In this document: in pieces, positions 19,201 through 25,610 of the stretch
Layout of the letters: each line of letters begins with the position of its first letter
Numbering within the stretch: position 1 is the stretch's first letter
NCBI GenBank assembly: GCA_021769135.1
Contig: JAETTM010000005.1
Span: 43,164-107,163, forward strand
Source: Lachnospiraceae bacterium
GTDB taxonomy: Bacteria > Bacillota > Clostridia > Lachnospirales > Lachnospiraceae
Length of the DNA: 64,000 nt
Direction: 5' to 3'
The notes under the pieces: model-generated
Told to the model about the DNA's origin: nothing
Seen by the model: the letters and a program-made list of their open reading frames with translations, nothing else
Database searches by the model: none
Program-made: the position numbers and the translations under genes

Positions 19201-20171
19201 CTGCCCTTTGCGTGCATGAGGGATTTGCGCCCCTTTGGAATACCTGCGGGCTGGAAGCTCCGGAGAACGGACGGAACAGGGGAGAAGAAACGGCAGAAAA
19301 TGGCATTGGAGGAAAAGAAGAAAGATGGGATGGCTGGGAAGGGCAGATGGAAATAAAAATCCTTGGGGAAGAGGATTTCCTGGCGGCAGATATCAAAGAG
19401 CAGATAGCGGCGGAAGGAGCAAGGAACAGGCTGGAACGCTCCGATGCGTTGACCGATACGGACAGCGAGCTTATGACCCGTATGTCGGAAAAATTTGCCC
19501 ATCCGTATAAACATGGCAATCTTGCGGATTTATATACGAAGACAACGGTGTCGGAATTGAAGAAGGCCGGACAGGAAGAGGAGCAGGACTTTTCTTTCCG
19601 GCTATACGAAGAGGAAACGGTCATTCCGTATATCCCCAAGTTTATGAGGGAAGAAGAAAGCATTGGAGGGGCAGGAAGGGGAACCGCTTTCCATAAGGTG
19701 ATGGAACAGATGGACTTTGGGGCGGATGCGGAGCCGGTAGAAGCGCAGATTGAGAGGTTATGGCGGGAAGGGATGCTGAGCGAGGAACACAGGCAGGCCT
19801 TATCGATTCCGGCCATTAAAAAGTTCCTTTCTACGAATTTGGCAAGGCGTATGGCAGCGGCGGAAAAGAAGGGGCGCCTTTACCGGGAACAGCCATTTGT
19901 ATTGGGGCTTCCGGCAGAGGAACTGAACGAAAAATTCCCTTCCGATGAACTGGTGCTCATTCAGGGAATTATCGACGTTTACTTTGAGGAGGACGGGGAA
20001 ATTGTAGTGGCGGATTACAAGACGGACAGGGTGGACTCCGGGGAAGAACTGGCGCAAAAATACGAAAAGCAGCTGGAATATTACGCCAGAGCAGTAAACC
20101 GCCTTACCGGCAAAAAAGTGAAGCAAAAAATTATTTATTCCTTTAGACTTCATAAAGAAATTGTGTTATGA
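16296..20171 (+). CDS. addA: ATP-dependent helicase/nuclease subunit A
   Basis: A 1291-residue UvrD-like (SF1A) helicase with a C-terminal RecB-type nuclease. The start at 16296 (MGVKYTPQQQQVID) has GAGG 6 nt upstream; an ATG at 16284 overlaps that site. Walker A is AAAGSGKT near residue 25, Walker B is IDEYQDSN, motif IV/V includes MSIHKSKGLEFPICFVCG, and motif VI is LRVLYVALTRAREKL. The nuclease motif is near the end (GIIDVYFEEDGEIVVADYKTD split over Asp and Lys residues). The linkers are unusually rich in Glu/Lys/Gly. A terminator follows directly, then the prophage junction. Confidence 0.93.
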   Translation: MGVKYTPQQQQVIDTRGCNLLVSAAAGSGKTAVLTERIVKMISDETKPVDIDRLLVVTFTNAAAAEMRERIGEAIGKRLEAQPDNEHLQKQATLVHNAQITTIDSFCMFVIRNNFNDIGLDPGFRVADEGELKLLKQDVMKELLEERFAGRDEDFLHCVEYFSTGNRDDAIEGHILKLYQFAESNPWPEEWLEERKGDYGIRDLDELERAKFVRFGLEQAGRMAEDCLLRMEDCIKICQQPDGPYMYGEILEKEAEALQKLTGVKRYGEGYALFQGMTFGRLPSKKDSSVSAQKREMVQEIRKGIKGTIKNICGKFFPAPPETALEYIKGSSGAVRTLIDLTLAFKEALDRKKRESNIIDFSDMEHLALSILVRKTEGNRELKSYVPSPAALDYREYFEEILIDEYQDSNLVQEMILESISGEENGKFNRFMVGDVKQSIYKFRLARPEIFMEKYEEYGKEKAENGKEKAENGNERAKKRRIDLHKNFRSRQEVLDSVNFIFSRIMGKRLGGIEYDEDAALYPGASYPAHGEEGGKSPNCTELLLIRKEAEEENGEGGGAGPGQQEGKKLSDRQREAYAVAKRIKELAGHFLVTDKESGELRKASYKDIVILLRTNAGWDEDFKSILKEEGIPSHVLSRTGYFAAKEIRVLLQLLRVLDNPNQDIPLFGVLQSFFGGFTDEETAYIRGIAEDRKKSLYFCLKEGVKEEGRAGREGETEERREEENGEPKLKKGLKEKISAFLNFLDEYRDKTVYLPIHDLLQDIITRTGYGNYVAALPGGSQRQANVQMLLEKASAFQQTSYYGLFHFVRYMEQLEKYDVDYGEANILDENADVVRIMSIHKSKGLEFPICFVCGLAKKFNMQDMNGKMIADVGMGIGVDYVDVEHRLQGKTLRKNMIGEKMRLDNLGEELRVLYVALTRAREKLIMTGIIDKPEKKLAMLLPVAGRGNGQLAYGELAGAGNYLDFLLPALCVHEGFAPLWNTCGLEAPENGRNRGEETAENGIGGKEERWDGWEGQMEIKILGEEDFLAADIKEQIAAEGARNRLERSDALTDTDSELMTRMSEKFAHPYKHGNLADLYTKTTVSELKKAGQEEEQDFSFRLYEEETVIPYIPKFMREEESIGGAGRGTAFHKVMEQMDFGADAEPVEAQIERLWREGMLSEEHRQALSIPAIKKFLSTNLARRMAAAEKKGRLYREQPFVLGLPAEELNEKFPSDELVLIQGIIDVYFEEDGEIVVADYKTDRVDSGEELAQKYEKQLEYYARAVNRLTGKKVKQKIIYSFRLHKEIVL

Positions 20172-20180
20172 TGATTTTTC

Positions 20181-20225
20181 AAAAGCCGGAAACGCTGTAT
20201 TTACAAGGGTTTCCGGCTTTTCTTG
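20181..20225 (+). terminator. Intrinsic terminator of addBA
   Basis: A perfect 13-bp stem (AAAAGCCGGAAAC against GTTTCCGGCTTTT) ending in TTTTCTTGTTTC, 10 bp after the addA stop. The candidate attL begins inside its T tract. Confidence 0.88.
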
Positions 20226-20242
20226 TTTCTAATTTGTTACTA
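20223..20242. repeat. Candidate attL (20-bp direct repeat)
   Basis: TTGTTTCTAATTTGTTACTA occurs here and again at 63721-63740. The copies flank the integrase at one end and the lysis genes at the other, as expected of attL and attR. After one mismatch the similarity resumes (AGGGTA in both). This copy lies between the addA terminator and the integrase stop. Confidence 0.85.
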
Positions 20243-20244
20243 GT

Positions 20245-21261
20245 TTAGGGTAAAAGTTCAACCGTTTCCCGCAGCTGTTCCAGGGTTTTGTGATTATATA
20301 CCCTGTTCCCCACGTCCTTTGACTTATGGCCCATCAGCAGGTCAATGCACTTCCTGTTCCCACCAGCATTGTCAAGGTTCGTTTCAAAAGTGTGCCTTGC
20401 TTCATGGGGCGTTTTATCGGCACCGATTTTTTGCATGACTTCATTCCAGAACGTGTAATATTTTGATTGCGACAGCTTTTTCCCCTGATAGGTAAACAGG
20501 TACGGCCCGCCCTGCTGGATACGATTTTCCACAAAGGGCCATATCCGGGTATGGATGGGTACAATGCGCCCTTTACCTGATGCCGTTTTCACGCCGCCTT
20601 GAAGGTAACGTTCAGCCACGTTCACCTGTTCAAGTTTCATGTTCAGTAGTTCAGTAAGCCGAAAACCGGTATAAATGTAAATCAGCACCGTATCCACCCA
20701 TTCTTGATTGGATATCTTCCATAAAGCGTCTATCTGTTCCGGCGTGAATGGCTCCCTTTTCGTATCCGGGATAGGTGGGGCCGTAGTCAGCTGTGAATAC
20801 ATTTTGTCAATGATATCCAGTTCAAAAGCGAAACGGTCAAGATGCCCAAAGAGGTTCTTAATTGCTGCTTGCGTGGAATAGCTAAGCCCGCAGTTGTCAA
20901 TGCAGTCTTGCATCTGGTACGCTTTAAGGGCACGGTATTTTACGCCATAATATTTTGAACAGTGCTTGTATGCGGCTTTTAGGCATCCTTGAATTGAAGT
21001 TCCTAGTTTGGGGGCCTTTATTTTCAGCCAGCGTTGATATAATGCGGCAAGGGTGACTTTTTCCCGGTCAACCTCCCACGGGTTATCGTTGTACTGTGCC
21101 AACAGGATTAAGGCTTCCGCTTTCGTAAACGCGTAAGCCACGGGAACCTGTCTGGCATGCCCTTCCTGGTCATATAGGGTGACCTTGACCACATAAGGGC
21201 GTGAACGTTTCCCTGATAGTTTGGTTACGCATCCGTAACCGTTTGGATTCCGTCTCGGCAT
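20245..21261 (-). CDS. int: Phage tyrosine integrase
   Basis: A 338-residue site-specific recombinase. The catalytic residues are all present: R201 in YTGFRLTEL, K230 in SGKGRIVP, H286 and R289 in PHEARHTF, H312 in MGHKSKD and the nucleophile Y322 in RVYNHKTL. An N-terminal arm-type DNA-binding part (residues 1-60) precedes a core-binding domain (about 66-165). Its stop lies 3 bp from candidate attL and it faces that end, the normal arrangement. Its Shine-Dalgarno lies inside one of three related repeats (21268-21343), which suggests feedback control. It integrates and excises the prophage. Confidence 0.95.
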   Translation of the reverse strand: MPRRNPNGYGCVTKLSGKRSRPYVVKVTLYDQEGHARQVPVAYAFTKAEALILLAQYNDNPWEVDREKVTLAALYQRWLKIKAPKLGTSIQGCLKAAYKHCSKYYGVKYRALKAYQMQDCIDNCGLSYSTQAAIKNLFGHLDRFAFELDIIDKMYSQLTTAPPIPDTKREPFTPEQIDALWKISNQEWVDTVLIYIYTGFRLTELLNMKLEQVNVAERYLQGGVKTASGKGRIVPIHTRIWPFVENRIQQGGPYLFTYQGKKLSQSKYYTFWNEVMQKIGADKTPHEARHTFETNLDNAGGNRKCIDLLMGHKSKDVGNRVYNHKTLEQLRETVELLP

Positions 21262-21267
21262 AAAAAA

Positions 21268-21343
21268 TCATTCCTTTCTTGTGTTCAAAGGAATGAAATG
21301 GTATAATAACCTTGCATTGTGTATTGACCATTTCATTCTTTTG
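21268..21343. promoter_or_regulatory. Repeat-rich control region with overlapping divergent promoters
   Basis: AAAGGAATGA occurs inverted at 21268-21277 and direct at 21287-21296. A one-mismatch inverted copy lies within 21327-21343, so CAAAGGAATGAAATGGT and its near-complement form a 17-bp inverted repeat. The plus strand shows TTGTGT at 21279 and an extended TATAAT at 21302 (17-bp spacer). The minus strand shows TGGTCA, 16 bp, then TATTAT over the same -10, pointing into int. These could be integrase arm sites, Xis sites or a repressor operator. Confidence 0.5.
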
Positions 21344-21396
21344 GTTAGTAGCAATCGGAACGCTGGAAGCTGCGACTTCCGGCGTTCTATTTTGTT
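21314..21396 (+). ncRNA. Candidate small RNA transcribed away from int
   Basis: The plus promoter at 21279-21307 would start a transcript near 21314. It would run into a terminator hairpin at 21358-21387 (12-bp stem with one G-U pair, loop CTGCGA) followed by TATTTTGTT. No convincing reading frame lies within. It is either a short regulatory RNA or a terminated leader. Support is from motif spacing only. Confidence 0.35.
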
Positions 21397-21464
21397 ACAG
21401 TTGTTACACATCATTACAGTTAATTGGGGATGTTCTTATAATTTAATTTTTTTATTTTTATAAA

Positions 21465-21518
21465 TTATGGTGTTAAATATGACCATGTGGAGCCGCGTTT
21501 CCTTGTTCCGCTTTTCAT
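21465..21518 (-). pseudogene. 17-codon relic resembling the N-terminus of another tyrosine integrase
   Basis: A strong AAGGAGG site precedes an ATG whose product is MKSGTRKRGSTWSYLTP. The RKRGSTWSY core is typical of the arm-binding N-terminus of clostridial phage integrases, but the frame stops after 17 codons and AT-rich DNA follows. It could be the stub of a displaced integrase or a short leader peptide. It lies upstream of and in the same orientation as the intact int. Confidence 0.4.
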
Positions 21519-21551
21519 AGTTCCATCCTCCTTTTTTGGGTATAAAAATAA

Positions 21552-21673
21552 CAGCCAGCGCATTTTACGCTTGCAGGCTGCCCCCGGAGGTGGTACAATA
21601 ATTTTGGATTTTTGGTATCGCCTTCGGGGGATATCTTAGGCCGCACGGTGCTGGTAACACTGGGCGGTCTTTT
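21552..21673 (+). ncRNA. Candidate structured RNA with three consecutive hairpins
   Basis: Hairpin 1 pairs CAGCC-AGCG with CGCT-GGCTG (21552-21580). Hairpin 2 is a 16-bp stem, CCCCCGGAGGTGGTAC against GTATCGCCTTCGGGGG (21581-21630), with three G-U pairs and an 18-nt loop. Hairpin 3 (21639-21669) pairs 11 of 12 positions and is followed by TCTTTTATC. The wobble pairs are G-U on the plus strand but A-C on the minus strand, so the plus strand is the likely RNA. TATAAA at 21541-21546 could be its -10. No reading frame is evident. The space 21519-21738 holds only this. Confidence 0.5.
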
Positions 21674-21738
21674 ATCATATTAAATTCGAACACGCTTATA
21701 GTGACTTAGGGAACAAAAGAAGCCACGTTCACCAAAAG

Positions 21739-22659
21739 TCATGGTGCTAGTGTAATAACTTCCTTTGCAAAATCATCGGCCATAAATTCATTGCAGTCAT
21801 ATGCCCTGAACAGAAACTCAATTTCTCCAACATCTGTAATTCCGTTTTCGGCCAATGAACTATCCGACCATGATATAGAACTGAATGCGCATTTTCCTGG
21901 CATTACAGAAGAAGCATAAAAGGGGTCTACCATATATCCGTTGACAGATGCTTCATCAACGCTGAACATAACTTCTTTGTCGGATTTGTTGACTAAAAAC
22001 AAATTGACTGTATAGCCCCAGACACTATCGGGGTCATACCCGGTCACTATAACAGTGACATACTCATTGTCTATGATTATATTATCCGTACTTTGCGCTT
22101 CTCTAACAAATTTTGTTGCATTCTCTTCTCCATAGGGGTACACATGTACCGTTTCTTCTGCAACGGCATCTGCTGTCCAATCATTACTGTCATAGACACG
22201 AAAAGAAATTTCAATATCGGTAAATTCGCCAATATCATTCTCATTTGTGAAGCTGATATCATTATTAGACTTCTTGCCAGCGGCAACTTCAGTAGCGAAA
22301 AAGGGGTCGCATTGGACACCGTTTATGGCAGCATTAGAAACAGAAAACATATAAGTTTTGTCAGGAGATTTATTTTCCAAATAAGCTTTTAAAGTGTATC
22401 CAAATAAATTTCCTGAATCAATATCCGTAATTTTTACAGTACATTCACCATTATCAATTACGGTTATTTCCTCGAAAGCAGAAATTGCTTTTTGCTCTTC
22501 TGCATCACCCGCGTTGGTAGTTTCCGCGCTTAGGCTTTCTGAATTATCTTCTGATGCATTTTCAGGAGCACTAGTTGATTCCGGAGTGTTGTTAGGGCTT
22601 CCACAGCCTGATATTGCTATGGAGAGCATTAATAGTAAGGCAATAATTTTTTTCTTCAC
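21739..22659 (-). CDS. Putative cargo lipoprotein with duplicated domain
   Basis: A 306-residue protein with a lipoprotein signal: basic MKKK, a hydrophobic stretch, then AISGC (lipobox cysteine at residue 19). A low-complexity Ser/Glu/Asn linker follows to about residue 60. Then there are two copies of a roughly 110-residue domain. Each copy has NGECTVKITDID or NEYVTVIVTGYD, then GYTLKAYLENKS or GYTVNLFLVNKS, a VNG-DPF(F/Y)A block and a (S/L)FRVYD or LFRAYD end. It would sit on the outer face of the membrane. Position next to int and reverse orientation suggest a lysogenic conversion gene. No named family is recognised. Confidence 0.7.
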   Translation of the reverse strand: MKKKIIALLLMLSIAISGCGSPNNTPESTSAPENASEDNSESLSAETTNAGDAEEQKAISAFEEITVIDNGECTVKITDIDSGNLFGYTLKAYLENKSPDKTYMFSVSNAAINGVQCDPFFATEVAAGKKSNNDISFTNENDIGEFTDIEISFRVYDSNDWTADAVAEETVHVYPYGEENATKFVREAQSTDNIIIDNEYVTVIVTGYDPDSVWGYTVNLFLVNKSDKEVMFSVDEASVNGYMVDPFYASSVMPGKCAFSSISWSDSSLAENGITDVGEIEFLFRAYDCNEFMADDFAKEVITLAP

Positions 22660-22727
22660 TTAAAATTCCTCTTTTCTTTAGATTTTTTATTAAATCGCCA
22701 GTGGCGGTTTAAACGGTCCAGCTTAGT

Positions 22728-22949
22728 TCAGGCACCATGGGCAAACAGTTCTATCAAATCGGCAGAACAGTGCCGGTCATAGTCGCCATTTTTAATATGG
22801 TCCATTTCATGCTTATATGCCATAAGCTGCTGGTTGCTCCCCATCTTTGAATTAATGATGATGGTGAAACTCATATCGTTGTTGGAAACCACGAAAGACC
22901 GTATTGTGGTGGGCATGTCCGCATAATATGTAAAAATCCCTTCTTCCAT
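22728..22949 (-). CDS. Small ImmA/IrrE-like metallopeptidase-type protein
   Basis: A 73-residue protein with a short helix containing KHEMDHIKNGD, an HExxH-type zinc site like that of ImmA/IrrE proteins, which cleave or modulate phage and ICE repressors. It is shorter than typical ImmA (about 130-170 residues). It lies directly downstream of the repressor gene in the same orientation, the usual ImmA position. A run of nine G residues lies between its ribosome binding site and start (22955-22964). The role in cutting the repressor is inferred from context. Confidence 0.6.
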   Translation of the reverse strand: MEEGIFTYYADMPTTIRSFVVSNNDMSFTIIINSKMGSNQQLMAYKHEMDHIKNGDYDRHCSADLIELFAHGA

Positions 22950-22977
22950 AAGAATTCCCCCCCCCTCCCTCTGAATA

Positions 22978-23355
22978 TCATTCCTTGCTGCTTATTCGGT
23001 CAATCATTTCCTTTACGAATTGGATGTCATCCTTTTTTACGTTCCTGGTTGCATCGAAAAGGACTTTGTATTCAGGATGCTCATAAAGGAACTGTGCCAT
23101 TTCTCTTGCATCTGCGTTGAAATAGTATGAAGATTCTGGTAATACCGTAGTTTGGTTTGTTCTCCCTATAAGATAATCAGTGTCAACATTAAAAAAATCT
23201 GCAATTAATTCCAATGTCTCAAAATCTGGTTCTCTTGCGCCGGTTTCATACATTCCTATTGTACTTCTTGATATTCCAAGTTTTTCAGCCAATTCTTGCT
23301 GCGTGTATCCGCTGGACTGGCGCAAGCTCTTGAAAATATTAAAAAAATTTCCCAT
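22978..23355 (-). CDS. Phage repressor, XRE-family HTH
   Basis: A 125-residue protein starting at 23355 with AGGAGG upstream. Residues about 5-60 are an XRE helix-turn-helix: FKSLRQSSGYTQQELAEKLG then ISRSTIGMYETGAREPDFE. The C-terminal half may mediate dimerisation. It is divergent from the Cro-like gene, and three TCAC-N5-GTGA-type sites lie between them. It probably maintains lysogeny and is followed by an ImmA-like gene that could inactivate it, in place of RecA-stimulated self-cleavage; no LexA-type peptidase domain is present. Confidence 0.85.
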   Translation of the reverse strand: MGNFFNIFKSLRQSSGYTQQELAEKLGISRSTIGMYETGAREPDFETLELIADFFNVDTDYLIGRTNQTTVLPESSYYFNADAREMAQFLYEHPEYKVLFDATRNVKKDDIQFVKEMIDRISSKE

Positions 23356-23382
23356 TAGGTTTTCCTCCTGAAACAAAGGATA

Positions 23383-23488
23383 ACACAAAGCGTGATAAAA
23401 GTAAATTGTAAAAATGTCACAAACTGTGAAAAAGTATATTGACATAGTAAAGGTGGTATGATAGCATGTAATTAGTCACGAATAGTGA
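23383..23488. promoter_or_regulatory. Lysogeny switch region with three operator-like sites
   Basis: TCAC-N5-GTGA occurs at 23417-23429 (displayed as TCACAaacTGTGA) and at 23476-23488. ACAC-N5-GTGA, one base off, lies at 23383-23395. TTGACA at 23439-23444 and an extended TATGAT at 23457-23462 lie between the sites and point toward the Cro-like gene, although their mutual spacing is only 12 bp. The arrangement resembles a lambda-type operator region read by the flanking XRE proteins. Confidence 0.6.
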
Positions 23489-23507
23489 CAATAAAAAGGA
23501 GGCTCTT

Positions 23508-23732
23508 ATGAAAGGATTCGGAAAGATTCTTGTAGAACTAAGAGGGGGTAATACGCAAGAAAAAGTAGCGAAAGACCTTGGCATAGCTACTTCGACCCTT
23601 GGAATGTACGAAACAGAGAGACGGGTTCCGAGAGACTCTATAAAATTGAGAATCTCTGAATATTACCAAAAGCCTGTGCAGTATATTTTTTTTAACCCAG
23701 AATGTCACGAAAGAGGACAAAACAATGGGTAA
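23508..23732 (+). CDS. Cro-like XRE-family regulator
   Basis: A 74-residue protein that is almost entirely a helix-turn-helix: NTQEKVAKDLGIATSTLGMY then ETERRVPRDS. It starts 20 bp after the third operator-like site with AAAAAGGAGG upstream. It is divergent from the repressor and first in the rightward early transcript. Size and position are those of a Cro-type repressor, which would favour lytic growth by shutting off the repressor gene. The short Asn/Glu-rich tail has no recognised function. Confidence 0.8.
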   Translation: MKGFGKILVELRGGNTQEKVAKDLGIATSTLGMYETERRVPRDSIKLRISEYYQKPVQYIFFNPECHERGQNNG

Positions 23733-23762
23733 AAAGAGAAGTAGGAGGGAGGTGGAGAAAAG

Positions 23763-24032
23763 ATGGGAACAAAAAGGTTTAAGTCAATCCATATTGATAC
23801 TGAAAAAAGTATTTATTTGCTGAATGGGAAAAAGATGGATTGCGTGCAGTACTTGGCTTTGGAATTTGAAAAAGGCGAATGGTCGCTGTCCATAACAAAG
23901 GATGAATTTTATTACAGACAGCAACCGGTTAGGCTAAGGTATGAACTTGGGCTAAAAGCCTGTTTAAAAGAATGGACGAGACGGTTCCGGTTACCCATGG
24001 ATTGCGTTCCATGGACGGCCAAAAATTTTTAA
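23763..24032 (+). CDS. Hypothetical phage protein
   Basis: An 89-residue soluble protein with good GGAGGTGGAG upstream, 30 bp after the Cro-like gene. The sequence has alternating short strands (KSIHIDTEKSIYLLNGKK, EKGEWSLSITKDEFYY) and a basic C-terminus (KEWTRRFRLP). I do not recognise a family. Its place in the early left operon suggests a small regulatory or host-takeover role, but this is only positional. Confidence 0.55.
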   Translation: MGTKRFKSIHIDTEKSIYLLNGKKMDCVQYLALEFEKGEWSLSITKDEFYYRQQPVRLRYELGLKACLKEWTRRFRLPMDCVPWTAKNF

Positions 24033-24094
24033 GTCAATCCTTTTTGTGCGGGAACAAGATTGGCATAATTAGGCTGGCAGAAGAGAGGTGAACA

Positions 24095-25165
24095 ATGGCA
24101 GAAAATTGTTTAGAACGGATGGAGCGGATTGACGGAAAGCGAAAAATTGCGGACTTTATTGTGAAACAGAAACAGGATTACGGCTTTAAAGTCCATTATG
24201 CCGCTATCCGGGCAAGGGAATTTGTGGAAGGGTGTGGCACAAGGGGGCTGGGCTATCACGTATCAGTTGGGGGGCTTGATTCCATTACTTTATTCTTATT
24301 TTTGAAGTCTATCGGAATTTATGCGCCGGGGATAAGTGTTTCATATCTTGAAGATGCAAGTATCCAGAAAATCCATAAACAGCTTGGAATCGAATGCTTG
24401 AAATCGGCGATAAAACCAGATGGAACGCACTGGAACAAAGCGCAGATTATTCAGGAGTTTGGATTTCCTGTTTTATCAAAAGAAATTGCTGGAAAAATAG
24501 AAACACTTGCTAATCCAACAGACAAAAACAAAACAGTGAGGCATGCCATTGTCACCGGGGAAACGGGAGCATATGGGGGATTCCAAAAAAACAGCAGAAT
24601 GAAGATGCCGCAGAAGTGGCTTGAAAAATTTGGCGGTTATGCGAATGAAGAAGAAAAGACTGAATATCAGATACCGGATTTTAAGGTTTCTTCAAAATGC
24701 TGCTATTACCTGAAAGAAAAACCGTGCGATGATTGGGCAAAAGAAAACAACAGTGTTCCATTTTTAGGCCTTATGGCTTCGGAAGGCGGCAGGAGGGCAA
24801 AAAGTCTGATGATTAACGGATGTAATTATTTTGGGAAATCAACTATCCGTTCAGCTCCGTTTGCAATTTTTAATAGACAAGATTTGTTGCAGCTTGCGCT
24901 TGATTTGAATGTTCCAGTACCGGAGATATACGGAACTATTGAAAGAAAAAAGGATGGAACACTCTACACAACAAAGGCCCAAAGGACTGGATGTAGTATG
25001 TGCGGTTTTGGGATTCACCTTGAAAAACGTCCGCACAGATTTGACCAGTTAAAAGAAAGAAACCCTAAAGAATGGCATTTTTGGATGTATGAATGTTGCA
25101 CTGATGAAAATGGTGAAAAATATGGTTGGGCAAAAGTTCTTGATTACATAGGCATTGGGTATTGA
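24095..25165 (+). CDS. PAPS reductase-like PP-loop protein of phage type
   Basis: A 356-residue protein. Residues about 52-62 read HVSVGGLDSIT, an SGGxDS-type PP-loop that binds and pyrophosphorylates with ATP. After about 90 residues comes HAIVTGETGAYGG, and later KCCYYLKEKPCDDW with paired cysteines. GCSMCGFGIH near residue 309 may help bind a metal or iron-sulfur cluster. Such proteins are common in phages and related to CysH and DndC, but no dnd or ssp genes are nearby, so phosphorothioation cannot be claimed. GAGAGGTG precedes the ATG. Confidence 0.75.
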   Translation: MAENCLERMERIDGKRKIADFIVKQKQDYGFKVHYAAIRAREFVEGCGTRGLGYHVSVGGLDSITLFLFLKSIGIYAPGISVSYLEDASIQKIHKQLGIECLKSAIKPDGTHWNKAQIIQEFGFPVLSKEIAGKIETLANPTDKNKTVRHAIVTGETGAYGGFQKNSRMKMPQKWLEKFGGYANEEEKTEYQIPDFKVSSKCCYYLKEKPCDDWAKENNSVPFLGLMASEGGRRAKSLMINGCNYFGKSTIRSAPFAIFNRQDLLQLALDLNVPVPEIYGTIERKKDGTLYTTKAQRTGCSMCGFGIHLEKRPHRFDQLKERNPKEWHFWMYECCTDENGEKYGWAKVLDYIGIGY

Positions 25166-25179
25166 AGGGAAGGTGGTCA

Positions 25180-25287
25180 GTGAAACATATTGAATTTGCA
25201 CGGACTGAACAGGTTTTAAGTTTTGATTCCCCCCCCCGGCAGGGTAAAGCCGTGGGAGAAAGAAGGAAGATATGGCATTGGATTTAA
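25180..25287 (+). CDS. Possible 35-residue peptide containing a poly-C tract
   Basis: GTG 25180 follows GGAAGGTGG and opens a 35-codon frame with a run of nine C residues (25229-25237). It overlaps the next gene by 16 bp in another frame. Coding is uncertain; only the ribosome binding site and context support it. Confidence 0.25.
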   Translation: MKHIEFARTEQVLSFDSPPRQGKAVGERRKIWHWI

Positions 25288-25460
25288 TTCTTAAAACGGG
25301 CCTAATTAACAGTGACACGGAAATCATTATCCGTGACCAGGATTCCCATGTGGTTGCACAGGGCAATTGGTGCCAGGACAACATCCTGGGCTATGCATAT
25401 GCTGATATTGAAAGTTTCACATGGCAGGATGACAACAAATTATTTATCGATCTGAAATAG
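25272..25460 (+). CDS. Hypothetical phage protein
   Basis: A 62-residue acidic protein (MALDLILKTGLINSDTEIII, then a DNKLFIDLK end) predicted to be mostly beta strands. It has AGAAGGAAG upstream and lies in the early operon between the PP-loop protein and a small Cys-rich protein. No family recognised. Confidence 0.5.
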   Translation: MALDLILKTGLINSDTEIIIRDQDSHVVAQGNWCQDNILGYAYADIESFTWQDDNKLFIDLK

Positions 25461-25481
25461 GCAGGCGGAAAGGATAGGGAT

Positions 25482-25610
25482 ATGGAAGGAAAATATTTTG
25501 ACTGCGCCACATGCAGGCACCGCGGCATACATTTCCCGGGCATGGGCGATGATGAAATATCCATGCAGGAATGCCTCTGCGATGGCGAGGATTATGAGGT
25601 GGACGAATGA
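25482..25610 (+). CDS. Small cysteine-rich protein
   Basis: A 42-residue product with CATCRHRG near the N-terminus and CLCDGED near the C-terminus, so a possible one-metal zinc knuckle. GGAAAGGATAGGG precedes the ATG. Its stop overlaps the next start as ATGA (25607), which suggests translational coupling with the XRE protein. Similar short Cys pairs are common in early regions of clostridial phages; function unknown. Confidence 0.5.
   Translation: MEGKYFDCATCRHRGIHFPGMGDDEISMQECLCDGEDYEVDE

Noticed and set aside
21281..21463. 60-codon plus-strand frame in the int upstream region
   Set aside because: It runs through the inverted repeat and terminator hairpin, has no ribosome binding site, and its composition follows the AT-rich non-coding DNA.
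24095..25165. Phosphorothioation (Dnd) system member
   Set aside because: Only the PP-loop protein is present; DndA/B/D/E or Ssp partners are absent from the neighbourhood.
25180..25460. Frameshift fusion through the nine-C tract joining the small peptide to the next gene
   Set aside because: A TAA stop in the frame of the second gene lies between the tract and its ATG, so slippage would not fuse them.
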